Positions 33,557 through 43,127 of a stretch of 64,000 nucleotides of DNA are shown in pieces. The position numbers were made by a program, and so were the translations under genes. The notes below the pieces were generated by a model. It was given only the letters and a program-made list of their open reading frames with translations. It was not told where the DNA came from and made no database searches. The stretch is from Streptomyces showdoensis (GTDB lineage Bacteria > Actinomycetota > Actinomycetes > Streptomycetales > Streptomycetaceae). How positions within the stretch are numbered: the stretch's first letter is position 1; every line of letters starts with the position of its first letter. The DNA is taken from contig NZ_BAAAXG010000026.1 in the NCBI RefSeq assembly GCF_039535475.1, positions 3,467,501 to 3,531,500 on the forward strand, read 5' to 3'.

Positions 33557-36500
33557 ATGTCCTGGCTGTCCAGATTCAGCCTCAAGCAACGGGCCCTCAT
33601 CGGCCTGATGTCCATCGTCGCCCTCGTCTTCGGGGCGATAGCGATCCCGCAGCTGAAGCAGCAGCTGTTCCCGTCGATCGAGTTCCCGATGGTCTCGGTC
33701 CTCGCCCCCTACCAGGGCGCCTCTCCCGACGTGGTCGAGAAGCAGGTCGTCGAGCCGATCGAGAACTCCCTGAAGGCCGTCGACGGCATCAAGGGCGTCA
33801 CCTCGACCGCCTCCGAGGGCAGCGCCGTCATCATGGCCAGCTTCGACTACGGCGACGAGTCGACCAAGCAGCTGGTCGCCGACGTCCAGCAGGCCGTGAA
33901 CCGGGCCCGCGCCCAGCTCCCCGACTCGGTCGACCCGCAGGTCATCGCCGGTTCCACGGACGACATGCCGACCGTCGTCCTCGCGGTCTCCTCCGACAAG
34001 GACCCGCAGGCGCTGGCCGACCAGCTGGAGCGGACCGTGGTCCCCGTCCTGGAGGGCATCGACGGCGTCGGCCAGGTCTCCGTCTCGGGCGTCCAGGACC
34101 TCCAGGTCTCCATCACCCCCGACCCGCGCAAGCTGGCCGCGGCCGGCCTGAACACCATGAAGCTGGCCGAGGCCGTCCGCAACGGCGGGGCCACCCTCCC
34201 GGCCGGCGCCTTCTCCGAGGACGGCAAGAGCCGCACCGTCCAGGTCGGTGGCGGCTTCACCTCGCTGCGGCAGATCCAGGACCTGCGGATCAAGCCCGAG
34301 CAGGGCAGGGCGGTCCGCCTCGGCGACGTGGCCACCGTCGAGCAGGAGGAGTCCGCGCCGGTCTCCCTCACCCGCACCAACGGCAAGCCCAGCCTCGCCG
34401 TCTTCGCCACCATGGACCAGGACGGCAGCGCCGTCGGCATCTCCGACGCGGTGAAGGACAAGCTGCCGAAGCTGCGTCAGGACCTCGGCTCCGGCGCCGA
34501 GCTGACCGTCGTCTCCGACCAGGGCCCGGCCGTCGCCAAGTCCATCTCCGGCCTCACCACCGAGGGCATGCTCGGTCTGGTCATGGCCGTCCTGGTGATC
34601 CTGGTCTTCCTCGCCTCGATCCGCTCCACCCTGGTCACCGCGGTCTCCATCCCGCTCTCGGTGGTCCTCGCTCTCATCGTGCTGTGGACCCGTGACCTCT
34701 CCCTGAACATGCTCACCCTCGGCGCGCTCACCATCGCCATCGGCCGGGTCGTCGACGACTCGATCGTGGTCCTGGAGAACATCAAGCGTCACCTCGCGTA
34801 CGGCGAGGAGCGCGAGACCGCGATCCTCACCGCGGTCCGCGAGGTGGCCGGCGCGGTCACCTCCTCCACGCTCACCACGGTCGCCGTCTTCCTGCCGATC
34901 GGCCTGGTCGGCGGCATGATCGGGCAGCTGTTCGGCTCGTTCTCGCTGACCGTCACGGCGGCCCTGCTCGCCTCGCTGCTGGTCTCCCTGACCGTCGTCC
35001 CGGTCCTGTCGTACTGGTTCCTGCGCGCCCCCAAGGGCACCCCGGAGGACCAGGAGGAGGCGCGGCGCCGGGCCGAGGAGAAGGAGAACCGGAGCCGGCT
35101 GCAGCGCCTGTACGTGCCGGTGCTGCGGTTCGCCACCCGGCGCCGTCTCACCAGCGTGGCCATCGCCCTCGTGGTCCTCGTGGTCACCTTCGGCATGACC
35201 CCGCTCCTGAAGACCAACTTCTTCGACCAGGGCGAGCAGGAGGTCCTGACCGTCCGCCAGGAGCTGGCGCCCGGCACCAGCCTGACCGCCGCCGACGAGG
35301 CCGCGAAGAAGGTCGAGAAGGTCCTGGCGGGCACGGACGGCGTCAAGGACTACCAGGTCACCGTCGGCTCCTCCGGCTTCATGGCGGCCTTCGGCGGCGG
35401 CACCGGCGCCAACCAGGCCACCTACCAGGTGGCCCTGGAGGACTCCGCCTCGTACGCGAAGATCCACGACAGCATCGAGGGCGAGCTCGCGAAGCTGGAC
35501 GGCATCGGCGACACGACCATCTCGGCCGGCGCCGCCTTCGGCAGCCAGGACCTGAGCGTCGTGGTCAAGGCCGCCGACCCGCAGGTCCTCAAGGCCGCCG
35601 CCGACCAGGTGAAGACCGCGGTCGGGCAGCTGAAGGACGTCAGCGACGTCCAGAGCGACCTGTCCCAGTCGGTCCCGCGGATCTCGGTCCGGCCGAACGC
35701 GAAGGCGGCCGACGCCGGCTTCGACGCCACCACCCTCGGCATGATCGTCGGCCAGGCCGTGCACGGCACCCCGTCCGGCAAGGCGATCCTCGACGACACC
35801 GAGCGGGACGTCCTCATCACCTCGGCCAAGCCGGCGACCACGCTCGCCGAGCTGAAGGCCCTGCCGCTCGGCCCGGTGAAGCTGGGTGACATCGCCACCG
35901 TCGAGCTGGTGGCGGGCCCGGTCTCCAAGACCCGGATCGACGGCGCCCGGGCGGCGACGATCACCGCCACCCCGGTCGGCGACAACACCGGGGCGGTCAG
36001 CACCGCGCTGCAGTCCAAGCTCAAGGAGCTGAAGCTGCCGGCCGGCGCGACGGCGACCATCGGCGGTGTCTCCGAGGACCAGTCCGACGCCTTCGTCAAC
36101 CTGTTCCTGGCGATGCTCGCGGCCATCGCGATCGTCTTCATGCTGCTGGTCGCGACCTTCCGCTCGCTGATCCAGCCGCTGATCCTGCTGGTCTCCATCC
36201 CGTTCGCGGCGACCGGCGCGCTCGGCCTGCTGGTGCTCACCGGCACCGCGATGGGCGTGCCCGCGCTCATCGGCATGCTGATGCTGATCGGCATCGTGGT
36301 CACCAACGCGATCGTCCTGATCGACCTGATCAACCAGTACCGGGCGCAGGGCCTGGGCGTCGTCGAAGCGGTGGTCGAGGGCGGCCGGCACCGGCTCCGC
36401 CCGATCCTGATGACCGCCCTGGCGACGATCTTCGCCCTGCTCCCGATGGCGCTCGGCATCACCGGCCAGGGCGGCTTCATCGCCCAGCCGCTGGCCGTGG

Positions 36501-36703
36501 TCGTCATCGGCGGTCTGATCAGCTCGACCCTGCTCACCCTGCTGCTCGTCCCGACGCTCTACGCGATGGTGGAGCTCCGCAAGGAGCGCCGCGCGAAGAA
36601 GAAGGCGGCGAAGAAGAAGGCCAAGGGCGACCCGACGATCAACGCGGAGCAGCCGGAGCTCAGCCCGGCGGACGCGACGCTGCTGGACGCCCTGGACCTC
36701 TGA
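33557..36703 (+). CDS. HAE1/AcrB-type RND efflux permease
   Basis: This 1048-residue transporter has the standard twelve-span RND layout with two large extracytoplasmic loops (residues about 30-330 and 560-850). GRVVDDSIVVLENI contains the Asp pair D400/D401 used for proton relay, and QLFPSIEFPMVSV is the usual start of the first loop. No membrane-fusion or outer-membrane partner is nearby, as expected in a Gram-positive. Such actinobacterial proteins are annotated as efflux RND transporters, but the substrate is unknown. The C-terminus is Lys-rich (RRAKKKAAKKKAKG). Confidence 0.92.
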   Translation: MSWLSRFSLKQRALIGLMSIVALVFGAIAIPQLKQQLFPSIEFPMVSVLAPYQGASPDVVEKQVVEPIENSLKAVDGIKGVTSTASEGSAVIMASFDYGDESTKQLVADVQQAVNRARAQLPDSVDPQVIAGSTDDMPTVVLAVSSDKDPQALADQLERTVVPVLEGIDGVGQVSVSGVQDLQVSITPDPRKLAAAGLNTMKLAEAVRNGGATLPAGAFSEDGKSRTVQVGGGFTSLRQIQDLRIKPEQGRAVRLGDVATVEQEESAPVSLTRTNGKPSLAVFATMDQDGSAVGISDAVKDKLPKLRQDLGSGAELTVVSDQGPAVAKSISGLTTEGMLGLVMAVLVILVFLASIRSTLVTAVSIPLSVVLALIVLWTRDLSLNMLTLGALTIAIGRVVDDSIVVLENIKRHLAYGEERETAILTAVREVAGAVTSSTLTTVAVFLPIGLVGGMIGQLFGSFSLTVTAALLASLLVSLTVVPVLSYWFLRAPKGTPEDQEEARRRAEEKENRSRLQRLYVPVLRFATRRRLTSVAIALVVLVVTFGMTPLLKTNFFDQGEQEVLTVRQELAPGTSLTAADEAAKKVEKVLAGTDGVKDYQVTVGSSGFMAAFGGGTGANQATYQVALEDSASYAKIHDSIEGELAKLDGIGDTTISAGAAFGSQDLSVVVKAADPQVLKAAADQVKTAVGQLKDVSDVQSDLSQSVPRISVRPNAKAADAGFDATTLGMIVGQAVHGTPSGKAILDDTERDVLITSAKPATTLAELKALPLGPVKLGDIATVELVAGPVSKTRIDGARAATITATPVGDNTGAVSTALQSKLKELKLPAGATATIGGVSEDQSDAFVNLFLAMLAAIAIVFMLLVATFRSLIQPLILLVSIPFAATGALGLLVLTGTAMGVPALIGMLMLIGIVVTNAIVLIDLINQYRAQGLGVVEAVVEGGRHRLRPILMTALATIFALLPMALGITGQGGFIAQPLAVVVIGGLISSTLLTLLLVPTLYAMVELRKERRAKKKAAKKKAKGDPTINAEQPELSPADATLLDALDL

Positions 36704-36723
36704 CCCGGGCCCGGAACGCACGA

Positions 36724-36755
36724 GAGGGGCGCCCCGCGATCGCGGGGCGCCCCTC
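36724..36755. terminator. Bidirectional terminator between RND and nadA genes
   Basis: A perfect 32-bp palindrome: GAGGGGCGCCCCGCGA and its reverse complement. It serves both convergent genes. Confidence 0.92.
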
Positions 36756-36775
36756 GGCGTGGCCGGGGTGAATCG

Positions 36776-37963
36776 TTACGGCAGCGCCAGCATCCGCTCC
36801 AGCGCCAGCTTGGCGAAGGACTCGGTCTCCTCGTCGACCCGGATCTGGTTGACCAGCTTGCCCTCGGCCAGCGACTCCAGGGTCCACACCAGGTGCGGCA
36901 GGTCGATCCGGTTCATGGTCGAGCAGAAGCAGACCGTCTTGTCGAGGAAGACGATCTCCTTGTCCTCGGCGGCGAACCGGTTCGCCAGCCGGCGGACCAG
37001 GTTCAGCTCGGTGCCGATCGCCCACTTGGAACCGGCCGGGGCCGCCTCCAGGGCCTTGATGATGTACTCCGTCGAGCCCACGTAGTCCGCGGCGGCCACG
37101 ACCTCGTGCTTGCACTCGGGGTGGACCAGCACGTTGACGCCGGGGATCCGCGCGCGGACGTCCTCGACCGACTCCAGCGAGAAGCGCCCGTGCACGGAGC
37201 AGTGGCCGCGCCACAGGATCATCTTCGCGTCGCGCAGCTGCTCGGCGGTCAGTCCGCCGTTGGGCTTGTGCGGGTTGTAGACCACGCAGTCGTCCAGGGA
37301 CATGCCCATGTCGCGGACGGCGGTGTTGCGGCCCAGGTGCTGGTCCGGCAGGAACAGCACCTTCTCGCCCTGCTCGAAGGCCCAGTCCAGGGCCTTCTTC
37401 GCGTTGGAGGAGGTGCAGATGGTGCCGCCGTGCTTGCCGGTGAAGGCCTTGATGTCGGCGGAGGAGTTCATGTACGAGACGGGCACGACCTGCTCGGCGA
37501 TGCCGGCCTCGGTCAGCACGTCCCAGCACTCCGCGACCTGCTCGGCGGTGGCCATGTCGGCCATCGAGCAGCCGGCGGCCAGGTCGGGCAGCACGACCTT
37601 CTGGTCGTCCGAGGTCAGGATGTCGGCCGACTCGGCCATGAAGTGCACACCGCAGAAGACGATGTACTCGGCCTCCGGCTTGGCGGCCGCGTCGCGGGCC
37701 AGCTTGAAGGAGTCACCGGTGACGTCGGCGAACTGGATGACCTCGTCCCGCTGGTAGTGGTGCCCGAGGACGAAGACCTTGTCCCCGAGCTTCTCCTTGG
37801 CGGCGCGGGCACGCTCCACCAGGTCCGGGTCGGAGGGCGACGGCAGGTCGCCGGGGCACTCGACGCCGCGCTCGCTCTTGGGGTCGGCCTCGCGGCCGAG
37901 GAGCAGCAGGGCGAGCGGCGTCGGCTGGACGTCCAGGGGCTGGGCGGTGGTCACGTCACGCAC
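36776..37963 (-). CDS. nadA: Quinolinate synthase A
   Basis: This 395-residue [4Fe-4S] enzyme condenses iminoaspartate with dihydroxyacetone phosphate to quinolinate in NAD synthesis. Conserved parts include LGHHYQRDEVIQFAD, GVHFMAESADIL, PDLAAGCSMADMA, YMNSSADIKAFT, WRGHCSVHGRF, HPECKHEVV and CFCSTMNRIDLPHL, which hold the cluster cysteines. It is the longer actinobacterial form. Start GTG at 37963 or the GTG three codons later; AAAGG serves either. It is divergent from an A-type iron-sulfur carrier gene, which may help mature it. Confidence 0.96.
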   Translation of the reverse strand: MRDVTTAQPLDVQPTPLALLLLGREADPKSERGVECPGDLPSPSDPDLVERARAAKEKLGDKVFVLGHHYQRDEVIQFADVTGDSFKLARDAAAKPEAEYIVFCGVHFMAESADILTSDDQKVVLPDLAAGCSMADMATAEQVAECWDVLTEAGIAEQVVPVSYMNSSADIKAFTGKHGGTICTSSNAKKALDWAFEQGEKVLFLPDQHLGRNTAVRDMGMSLDDCVVYNPHKPNGGLTAEQLRDAKMILWRGHCSVHGRFSLESVEDVRARIPGVNVLVHPECKHEVVAAADYVGSTEYIIKALEAAPAGSKWAIGTELNLVRRLANRFAAEDKEIVFLDKTVCFCSTMNRIDLPHLVWTLESLAEGKLVNQIRVDEETESFAKLALERMLALP

Positions 37964-38019
37964 CCTTTCTACTTCTGCGGTGAGCCTCGAAAAGCCTTTT
38001 CGTCGAAATGACGCTATCT

Positions 38020-38025
38020 ATCATA
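38020..38025 (-). promoter_or_regulatory. Candidate nadA -10 box
   Basis: TATGAT on the minus strand is an excellent -10 hexamer 57 bp upstream of nadA. The -35 is not clear. Around it the DNA is AT-rich for this genome (38000-38070), and CGTCAC (38035-38040) and GTGACG (38064-38069) form a spaced inverted pair. The remainder of the 255-bp gap has no gene. Confidence 0.45.
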
Positions 38026-38218
38026 ACCGGTTCACGTCACTTTGACGATGTCCATAGTGTCGATGTGACGAATTCGCCTCGCCCTCGCCGCTCCCGGCTC
38101 CGCGCCGAGGTGTGCGAGCATGAAAGGGAAAGACACGCCTCGGCCCGGAATGAATCCGCGGCCCCGCCGGTTGCAACCGTCGGCAAGCAGTCTCCGTACC
38201 AACCCGGGAGAGAAGCAG

Positions 38219-38575
38219 ATGTCCGTATCGGACGAGAAGACCACTGTCAGCGACGGCATCCTCCTGTCCGACGCCGCCGCGGCGAAGGTCAAGGCCCTCC
38301 TCGACCAGGAAGGCCGTGACGACCTCGCGCTGCGCGTCGCCGTTCAGCCCGGTGGCTGCTCCGGCCTGCGCTACCAGCTCTTCTTCGACGAGCGCTCGCT
38401 CGACGGCGACGTCGTCAAGGACTTCGACGGCGTCAAGGTCGTCACCGACCGCATGAGCGCCCCGTACCTCGGCGGCGCCTCCATCGACTTCGTCGACACC
38501 ATCGAGAAGCAGGGCTTCACGATCGACAACCCCAACGCCACGGGCTCCTGCGCCTGCGGCGACAGCTTCAGCTAA
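38219..38575 (+). CDS. erpA: A-type iron-sulfur carrier (HesB/IscA/ErpA family)
   Basis: This 118-residue protein has the A-type domain with C47 in GGCSG and the C-terminal pair C111 and C113 in SCACGDS, the three cysteines that hold a transient Fe-S cluster before transfer to apo-enzymes. GGGAGAG lies upstream of the ATG. It is divergent from nadA, which encodes a [4Fe-4S] enzyme. The symbol is the one used for this family in actinobacteria; iscA or hesB would also be possible. Confidence 0.9.
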   Translation: MSVSDEKTTVSDGILLSDAAAAKVKALLDQEGRDDLALRVAVQPGGCSGLRYQLFFDERSLDGDVVKDFDGVKVVTDRMSAPYLGGASIDFVDTIEKQGFTIDNPNATGSCACGDSFS

Positions 38576-38586
38576 GCCGCAGCACC

Positions 38587-38626
38587 CGAGAGGGCGGCAC
38601 CCGCGACGCCGGGTGCCGCCCTCTCG
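38587..38626. terminator. Bidirectional terminator
   Basis: A perfect 17-bp stem: CGAGAGGGCGGCACCCG with its complement around a 6-nt loop, between the Fe-S carrier gene and the convergent exported protein gene. Confidence 0.95.
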
Positions 38627-38650
38627 CGCGTCCGACGCGGACGCCTCGGC

Positions 38651-40108
38651 TCACTTCCGGGGCACGGCCTGCCCGCTCGCCCCGTCCACCACCGGGCGGT
38701 CGCCCAGCGGCTGCTCCAGCGTCACCGTCTTCGTGACCTCCACGGCCATCGCGACGCACACCTTGTCCGGGTCGGTCGGCCGCTCCGCGATCCGCACGAC
38801 GACCTTCCGCGGGGTCTCCACGGCCGTCACGGTGTAGGTGCTGCACACCCCGCCCCAGAAGCTCACCGAGAGCTTCCGGGCCGTCGGGTCCGCCGTGAAC
38901 GAGGAGATCTGCCGCTCCGGCGCCGTCCCCGTCCGCTCGTCCGGGGTGGGCGAGGGCGTGGCCGGCGGCGCCAGGTACCGGGCGTCCACCGCCGTCCGCA
39001 CCACCGTGTACGGCGCGGTGCCCGCCTTCCCCCGCGCCTCGAACAGCCACGCCGGCACCAGCACCGGCTCGCCGTCCGCGTACTGCGCGGCGAGCCCGAA
39101 CACCGCTCCGGTCACCGTCACGACCTCCGGGGGCGCCATGTCGACCGCGCTCCGGCACGGCACGTCCGGCCGCTCGCCGCCGGCCGCGTCCGTACCCGCC
39201 GGCGGGTCGGTCGCGCAGCCGCCGATCCCGATCGGGCCGGTCCCCTTCGAGGCCTCGTTCAGCTCGTCCAGCGCCTTCCGCGCGCCGACCACCGGGTACG
39301 TGTCGCCCGCGGCCGGCTCCTTGAGCTTCCCGCTCCCGGCGACCAGCGAACCGTCCGGACCCACGTGGATGCCGGTCGACCAGCCGTACGTCGGCAGCCC
39401 GCCCACCACCGGGTCCGCGTTGACCACCCGCACCGAGCCGTTCATCAGCTGGCGGGCGTCCAGCTTGGCGTCGTCCTGGCCGGTCGCCTTGAGCACGGGC
39501 GCCACCGCCGCCTTGGCCGCGGCCTCGCTCACCGGGCCGCCGCCGCTCGGGGGCACGGCCTCCCCGGGCGGCGGGCAGGCCTTGCCCTTCAGGCAGGTGT
39601 CGCCCACCGGGCCGCCCTGGTACTGGCTGTACGTCCAGCTCCCGGGCGCCTTCGCCGAGACGTCCAGGCGCGGTCCGGACTCGTCCCGGTCCGGGGCCAG
39701 CCGCCACACCTCGCCGACCAGCCGCGGGGTGCCCGACATGCCCAGGGCCTCGGCCAGCCGGGTCACCTCGGCCGCCGTCACCCGGCCCTCGGGCCGGTGC
39801 ACCGCGGCCTCCGACGGCCCCTGGGGGAGCGGACCCCCGGCCTTGTAGACCGTCCCGCTCGGACCGCCGCCCGGGTCGGGCTCGCCGGGCGCGATCCCGG
39901 GGCCGCGGTCGCCCTTCTCGTCCAGGTTCAGCGGCGGGGGAGCGGCGGGCGCCGCCGGGGCCGCCTTCGCGCCGTCACCCCCGCCCGCGGCCGTGGCCGC
40001 GTAGTAGACGCCCCCGCCGCCGACCAGCAGCACCCCCGCCGCCACCGAGGCGACGAGGAGCGGGCCGTGCTTCCCGGGCTTCCCGGACCGGTTCTCCGTA
40101 CTGCTCAC
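38651..40108 (-). CDS. Conserved exported or membrane-anchored protein
   Basis: This 485-residue protein has a short cytosolic N-terminus, one hydrophobic segment (LLVASVAAGVLLVGGGGVYYA, residues 17-37) and a long outer part that begins with an Ala-Pro-Gly linker. The rest has repeated beta-like stretches and several Cys pairs that probably form disulfides. I recognise the type as a conserved streptomycete membrane protein, but no domain name comes to mind. GTG start with GGAGG 8 bp upstream. A small gene lies 86 bp upstream on the same strand. Confidence 0.82.
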   Translation of the reverse strand: MSSTENRSGKPGKHGPLLVASVAAGVLLVGGGGVYYAATAAGGGDGAKAAPAAPAAPPPLNLDEKGDRGPGIAPGEPDPGGGPSGTVYKAGGPLPQGPSEAAVHRPEGRVTAAEVTRLAEALGMSGTPRLVGEVWRLAPDRDESGPRLDVSAKAPGSWTYSQYQGGPVGDTCLKGKACPPPGEAVPPSGGGPVSEAAAKAAVAPVLKATGQDDAKLDARQLMNGSVRVVNADPVVGGLPTYGWSTGIHVGPDGSLVAGSGKLKEPAAGDTYPVVGARKALDELNEASKGTGPIGIGGCATDPPAGTDAAGGERPDVPCRSAVDMAPPEVVTVTGAVFGLAAQYADGEPVLVPAWLFEARGKAGTAPYTVVRTAVDARYLAPPATPSPTPDERTGTAPERQISSFTADPTARKLSVSFWGGVCSTYTVTAVETPRKVVVRIAERPTDPDKVCVAMAVEVTKTVTLEQPLGDRPVVDGASGQAVPRK

Positions 40109-40194
40109 CGCACGCTCCTCCTGACCATGGCATCCCCGCGGATGACACCCATGGGACGGGAGCGGCGCGCGGTCGGTTCCGCCGGGCGCTCGGG

Positions 40195-40401
40195 TCAGGC
40201 TCCGTACTCGGACGTGGCGGCGATCAGCCGGGCCGAGGAGGCGGGCACCTCGACGCCGTGGATGAGCGAGGGGGAGACCGGCGCGGCCGCGGGGACCGCC
40301 GGGGTCACCCAGTGCGGAGCCATCCGTGCACCGTCACCGCACAGCTGCGCAAGACTGAACTCGGACTCCTGGGGCTCACGGGGAGCGGGGTACTGGGTCA
40401 T
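40195..40401 (-). CDS. Small conserved hypothetical protein
   Basis: This 68-residue protein begins MTQYPAPREPQESEFSLAQLC and ends with VEVPASSARLIAATSEYG. It has no membrane segment or known motif. Codon use is normal (third positions mostly G or C). It sits between the exported protein gene and the divergent PfkB kinase gene. I consider it real but short, and its role is unknown. Confidence 0.65.
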   Translation of the reverse strand: MTQYPAPREPQESEFSLAQLCGDGARMAPHWVTPAVPAAAPVSPSLIHGVEVPASSARLIAATSEYGA

Positions 40402-40532
40402 GGCCGCACCGTACGCACGCCACCGGTTCGGGGAAAAGCCCTACTCTGGGGTAGTTTCCACTGTTCGGCATGCGGGGTCGCACCCGGTAGCGTGAACTGT
40501 CATCACCGTCCTTACCGCAGGAGCGTCCAGCC

Positions 40533-41507
40533 GTGCGTATCGCAGTCACCGGCTCCATCGCCACCGACCACCTCATGACCTTCCCGGGCCGGTTCGCCGA
40601 CCAGCTCGTGGCGGACCAGCTCCACACGGTCTCGTTGTCCTTCCTGGTCGACAACCTCGACATCCGGCGCGGCGGCGTCGGCCCCAACATCTGCTTCGGC
40701 ATGGGCCAGCTCGGCGGCAACCCGGTCCTCGTCGGCGCCGCCGGGTACGACTTCGACGAGTACCGCGCCTGGCTCGACCGGCACGGCGTCGACACCGGCT
40801 CGGTGCGCATCTCCGAGGTCCTGCACACGGCCCGCTTCGTGTGCACCACGGACAAGGACCACAACCAGATCGGCTCCTTCTACACCGGCGCCATGAGCGA
40901 GGCCCGGCTGATCGAGCTGAAGGCCGTCGCCGACCGCGTGGGCGGCCTCGACCTGGTCCTGATCGGTGCCGACGACCCCGAGGCGATGCTGCGCCACACG
41001 GAGGAGTGCCGGACTCGCGAGATCCCCTTCGCGGCCGACTTCTCGCAGCAGATCGCGCGCATGGACGGCGAGGAGATCCGCACCCTCCTCGACGGGGCCA
41101 CCTACCTGTTCTCCAACGAGTACGAGAAGGGCCTCATCGAGAACAAGACCGGCTGGACCGAGCAGGAGATCCTGGAGCGCGTCGGCCACCGGGTCACCAC
41201 CCTCGGCTCCCGCGGCGTGCGCATCGAGCGCGTCGGCGAGCCGGCCATCGAGGTCGGCTGCCCGGAGGAGGACGCCAAGGTCGACCCGACCGGTGTCGGC
41301 GACGCCTTCCGCGCCGGCTTCCTCACCGGCCTGGCCTGGGGCGTCGGCCTGGAGCGCGCCGCCCAGGTCGGGTGCATGCTCGCCACCCTGGTGATCGAGA
41401 CCCTGGGCACCCAGGAGTACACCCTGCGCCGCACCAACTTCATGGACCGCTTCGCCAAGGCCTACGGCGACGAGGCCGCGGCGGAGGTCAAGGCGCACCT
41501 CGCCTGA
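40533..41507 (+). CDS. PfkB family carbohydrate kinase
   Basis: This 324-residue kinase of the ribokinase/adenosine kinase family begins MRIAVTGSIATDHLMTFPG and has the GGVGPNICFGMGQLGG sugar-binding region near residue 50. The C-terminal signature DPTGVGDAF has the catalytic D257. It is close to proteins annotated as adenosine or sugar kinases in actinobacteria; the acceptor is not certain. GTG start after GGAGCG. Confidence 0.9.
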   Translation: MRIAVTGSIATDHLMTFPGRFADQLVADQLHTVSLSFLVDNLDIRRGGVGPNICFGMGQLGGNPVLVGAAGYDFDEYRAWLDRHGVDTGSVRISEVLHTARFVCTTDKDHNQIGSFYTGAMSEARLIELKAVADRVGGLDLVLIGADDPEAMLRHTEECRTREIPFAADFSQQIARMDGEEIRTLLDGATYLFSNEYEKGLIENKTGWTEQEILERVGHRVTTLGSRGVRIERVGEPAIEVGCPEEDAKVDPTGVGDAFRAGFLTGLAWGVGLERAAQVGCMLATLVIETLGTQEYTLRRTNFMDRFAKAYGDEAAAEVKAHLA

Positions 41508-41528
41508 AGGTTGTCCTGAAAAAGCCCC

Positions 41529-41574
41529 CCGGAGCCCCGGCCCGCCCCTCGCACGGCGCGGACCGGGGCTCCGG
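41529..41574. terminator. Bidirectional terminator
   Basis: CCGGAGCCCCGG and CCGGGGCTCCGG pair perfectly over 12 bp, with a 22-nt loop, between the kinase gene and the convergent desulfurase fusion gene. Confidence 0.85.
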
Positions 41575-41579
41575 CGTCC

Positions 41580-42965
41580 TCAGGACACCCGCCGCACCAC
41601 GTACGCCGTGCCGCCCTTCGGCGAGGGCTCCTCGCCCACGTACTCCTGCCCGCGCATCTCGCACCAGGCCGGGATGTCCAGCCGGGCCGCCTCGTCGTCC
41701 GACAGGACGGTCACCGTGCCGCCCACCGGGACCGAGCCGAAGACCTTCGCCAGCTCGATCACCGGGATCGGGCAGCGCTTGCCGAGGGCGTCGACCACCA
41801 GCGTGCCGGCCGCGCCGGGGGCCGCAGCCGGGGACTCCGGGGCCCCGAGCCGGTCCCGCACGGAGGCGACCACGCCCGGCAGCACCGCCAGGAACCGGTC
41901 CACGTCCTCCTCCGAGGTGCCCGAGGGGAGCGAGATCCGGACGTTGCCCTCGCTCAGCACCCCCATCGCCCGCAGCACATGGCTGGGCGTCAGCGTGGAA
42001 CTCGTACACGAGGAACCGGACGAAACGGAGAAACCCTCGCGGTCCAGCTCGTGCAGCAGCGTCTCCCCGTCGACATAGAGACAGGAGAAGGTGACCAGAT
42101 GCGGCAGCCGCCGCACCGGATCGCCCACCACCTCCACGTCCGGCACCAGCTCCGGCACCCGGGCCCGGATCCGGTCCACCAGGGCCCGCAGCCGCGCCGC
42201 CTCGGCCGCCGCCTCCGCCCGCACCGCCCGCAGCGAGGCCGCCGCGGCCACGATCGCCGGCAGGTTCTCGAAGCCGGGCGCCCGTCCCGACTCCCGCTCG
42301 TCGGCCGGACCCTGCGGGGCGAACCTGACCCCCTTGCGCACGGCGAGCAGCCCGACCCCCGCCGGGCCGCCCCACTTGTGCGCGCTCGCCGCCAGCAGCG
42401 ACCAGCCCTGCGGGACCGGCCCCCAGCCCAGCGACTGGGCCGCGTCCACGAGCAGCGGGACCCCGGCCGCCCGGCAGGCCTCCGCGACCTCGGCCACCGG
42501 CTGCTCGGTGCCCACCTCGTGGTTGGCGGACTGCAGACAGGCCAGCGCCGTACCCGGGGCGAGCGCCGCCGCGAAGACCTCCGGGTCCACCGCGCCCGAG
42601 CGGCCCACCGGCACCTCGGCCATCGAGCCGCCGGCCGCCGCGTGGGCCTCTCCCGCGTGCAGCACGCAGGAGTGCTCGACCGCCGAGACCACCAGGCGGT
42701 CCCCGACACGCCGACGCCCGGCGAGCGCCCCGGAGATTCCCGCGTGAACCGCGCGCGTCCCCGAAGGAGTGAAGACCAGCTCGTCCGGACGGCACCCCAC
42801 CGCCTCCGCCGCGGCCTCCCGCGCCGCGTCCAGCAGCATCCGGGCCCGCCGCCCCTCCCGGTGCAGCCGGGCCGGATCGGCCCACCCCTCGTCCAGGGAG
42901 GCAAGCAGCGCCTGGCGTGCGACGGGGTGCAGCGGGGCGGCGGAAGCGGTGTCGAAGTACGGCAT
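41580..42965 (-). CDS. Cysteine desulfurase-TusA fusion protein
   Basis: This 461-residue protein joins two sulfur-transfer domains. Residues 1-375 are a class V, NifS/IscS-type cysteine desulfurase with the PLP lysine K197 in SAHKWGG and the persulfide cysteine C320 in SSGSSCTSS. After a short Ala-Pro linker, residues about 388-461 are a TusA domain whose sulfur-accepting C398 lies in KRCPIPV. Sulfur could pass from C320 to C398 in one protein and then to tRNA modification, molybdopterin or Fe-S assembly. It is divergent from ctaC across 277 bp. Confidence 0.92.
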   Translation of the reverse strand: MPYFDTASAAPLHPVARQALLASLDEGWADPARLHREGRRARMLLDAAREAAAEAVGCRPDELVFTPSGTRAVHAGISGALAGRRRVGDRLVVSAVEHSCVLHAGEAHAAAGGSMAEVPVGRSGAVDPEVFAAALAPGTALACLQSANHEVGTEQPVAEVAEACRAAGVPLLVDAAQSLGWGPVPQGWSLLAASAHKWGGPAGVGLLAVRKGVRFAPQGPADERESGRAPGFENLPAIVAAAASLRAVRAEAAAEAARLRALVDRIRARVPELVPDVEVVGDPVRRLPHLVTFSCLYVDGETLLHELDREGFSVSSGSSCTSSTLTPSHVLRAMGVLSEGNVRISLPSGTSEEDVDRFLAVLPGVVASVRDRLGAPESPAAAPGAAGTLVVDALGKRCPIPVIELAKVFGSVPVGGTVTVLSDDEAARLDIPAWCEMRGQEYVGEEPSPKGGTAYVVRRVS

Positions 42966-43127
42966 CCGCCCACGCTAACCCCGCCGCCCGAGTCCCCGTC
43001 AGATGCCCCGCCCGCACCGCCGATCGGCCCTGCGGAACCCGCCTCCGGAACGAAGGAGTCCACCCCTTCGGGGACTCGGACGGCGCGTTGGGCACCCTCC
43101 CCGCGCGACCCCAAATAGCGTCCAGTA

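Noticed and set aside
32609..36721. Minus-strand open frame of about 1370 codons opposite the response regulator and RND genes
   Set aside because: Antisense to two clear genes, with low-complexity composition. Lack of stops is an effect of the G+C content.
36724..36755. Large palindrome as a transposon end or recombination site
   Set aside because: It lies between convergent stops, has no flanking duplication or transposase, and behaves as a terminator.
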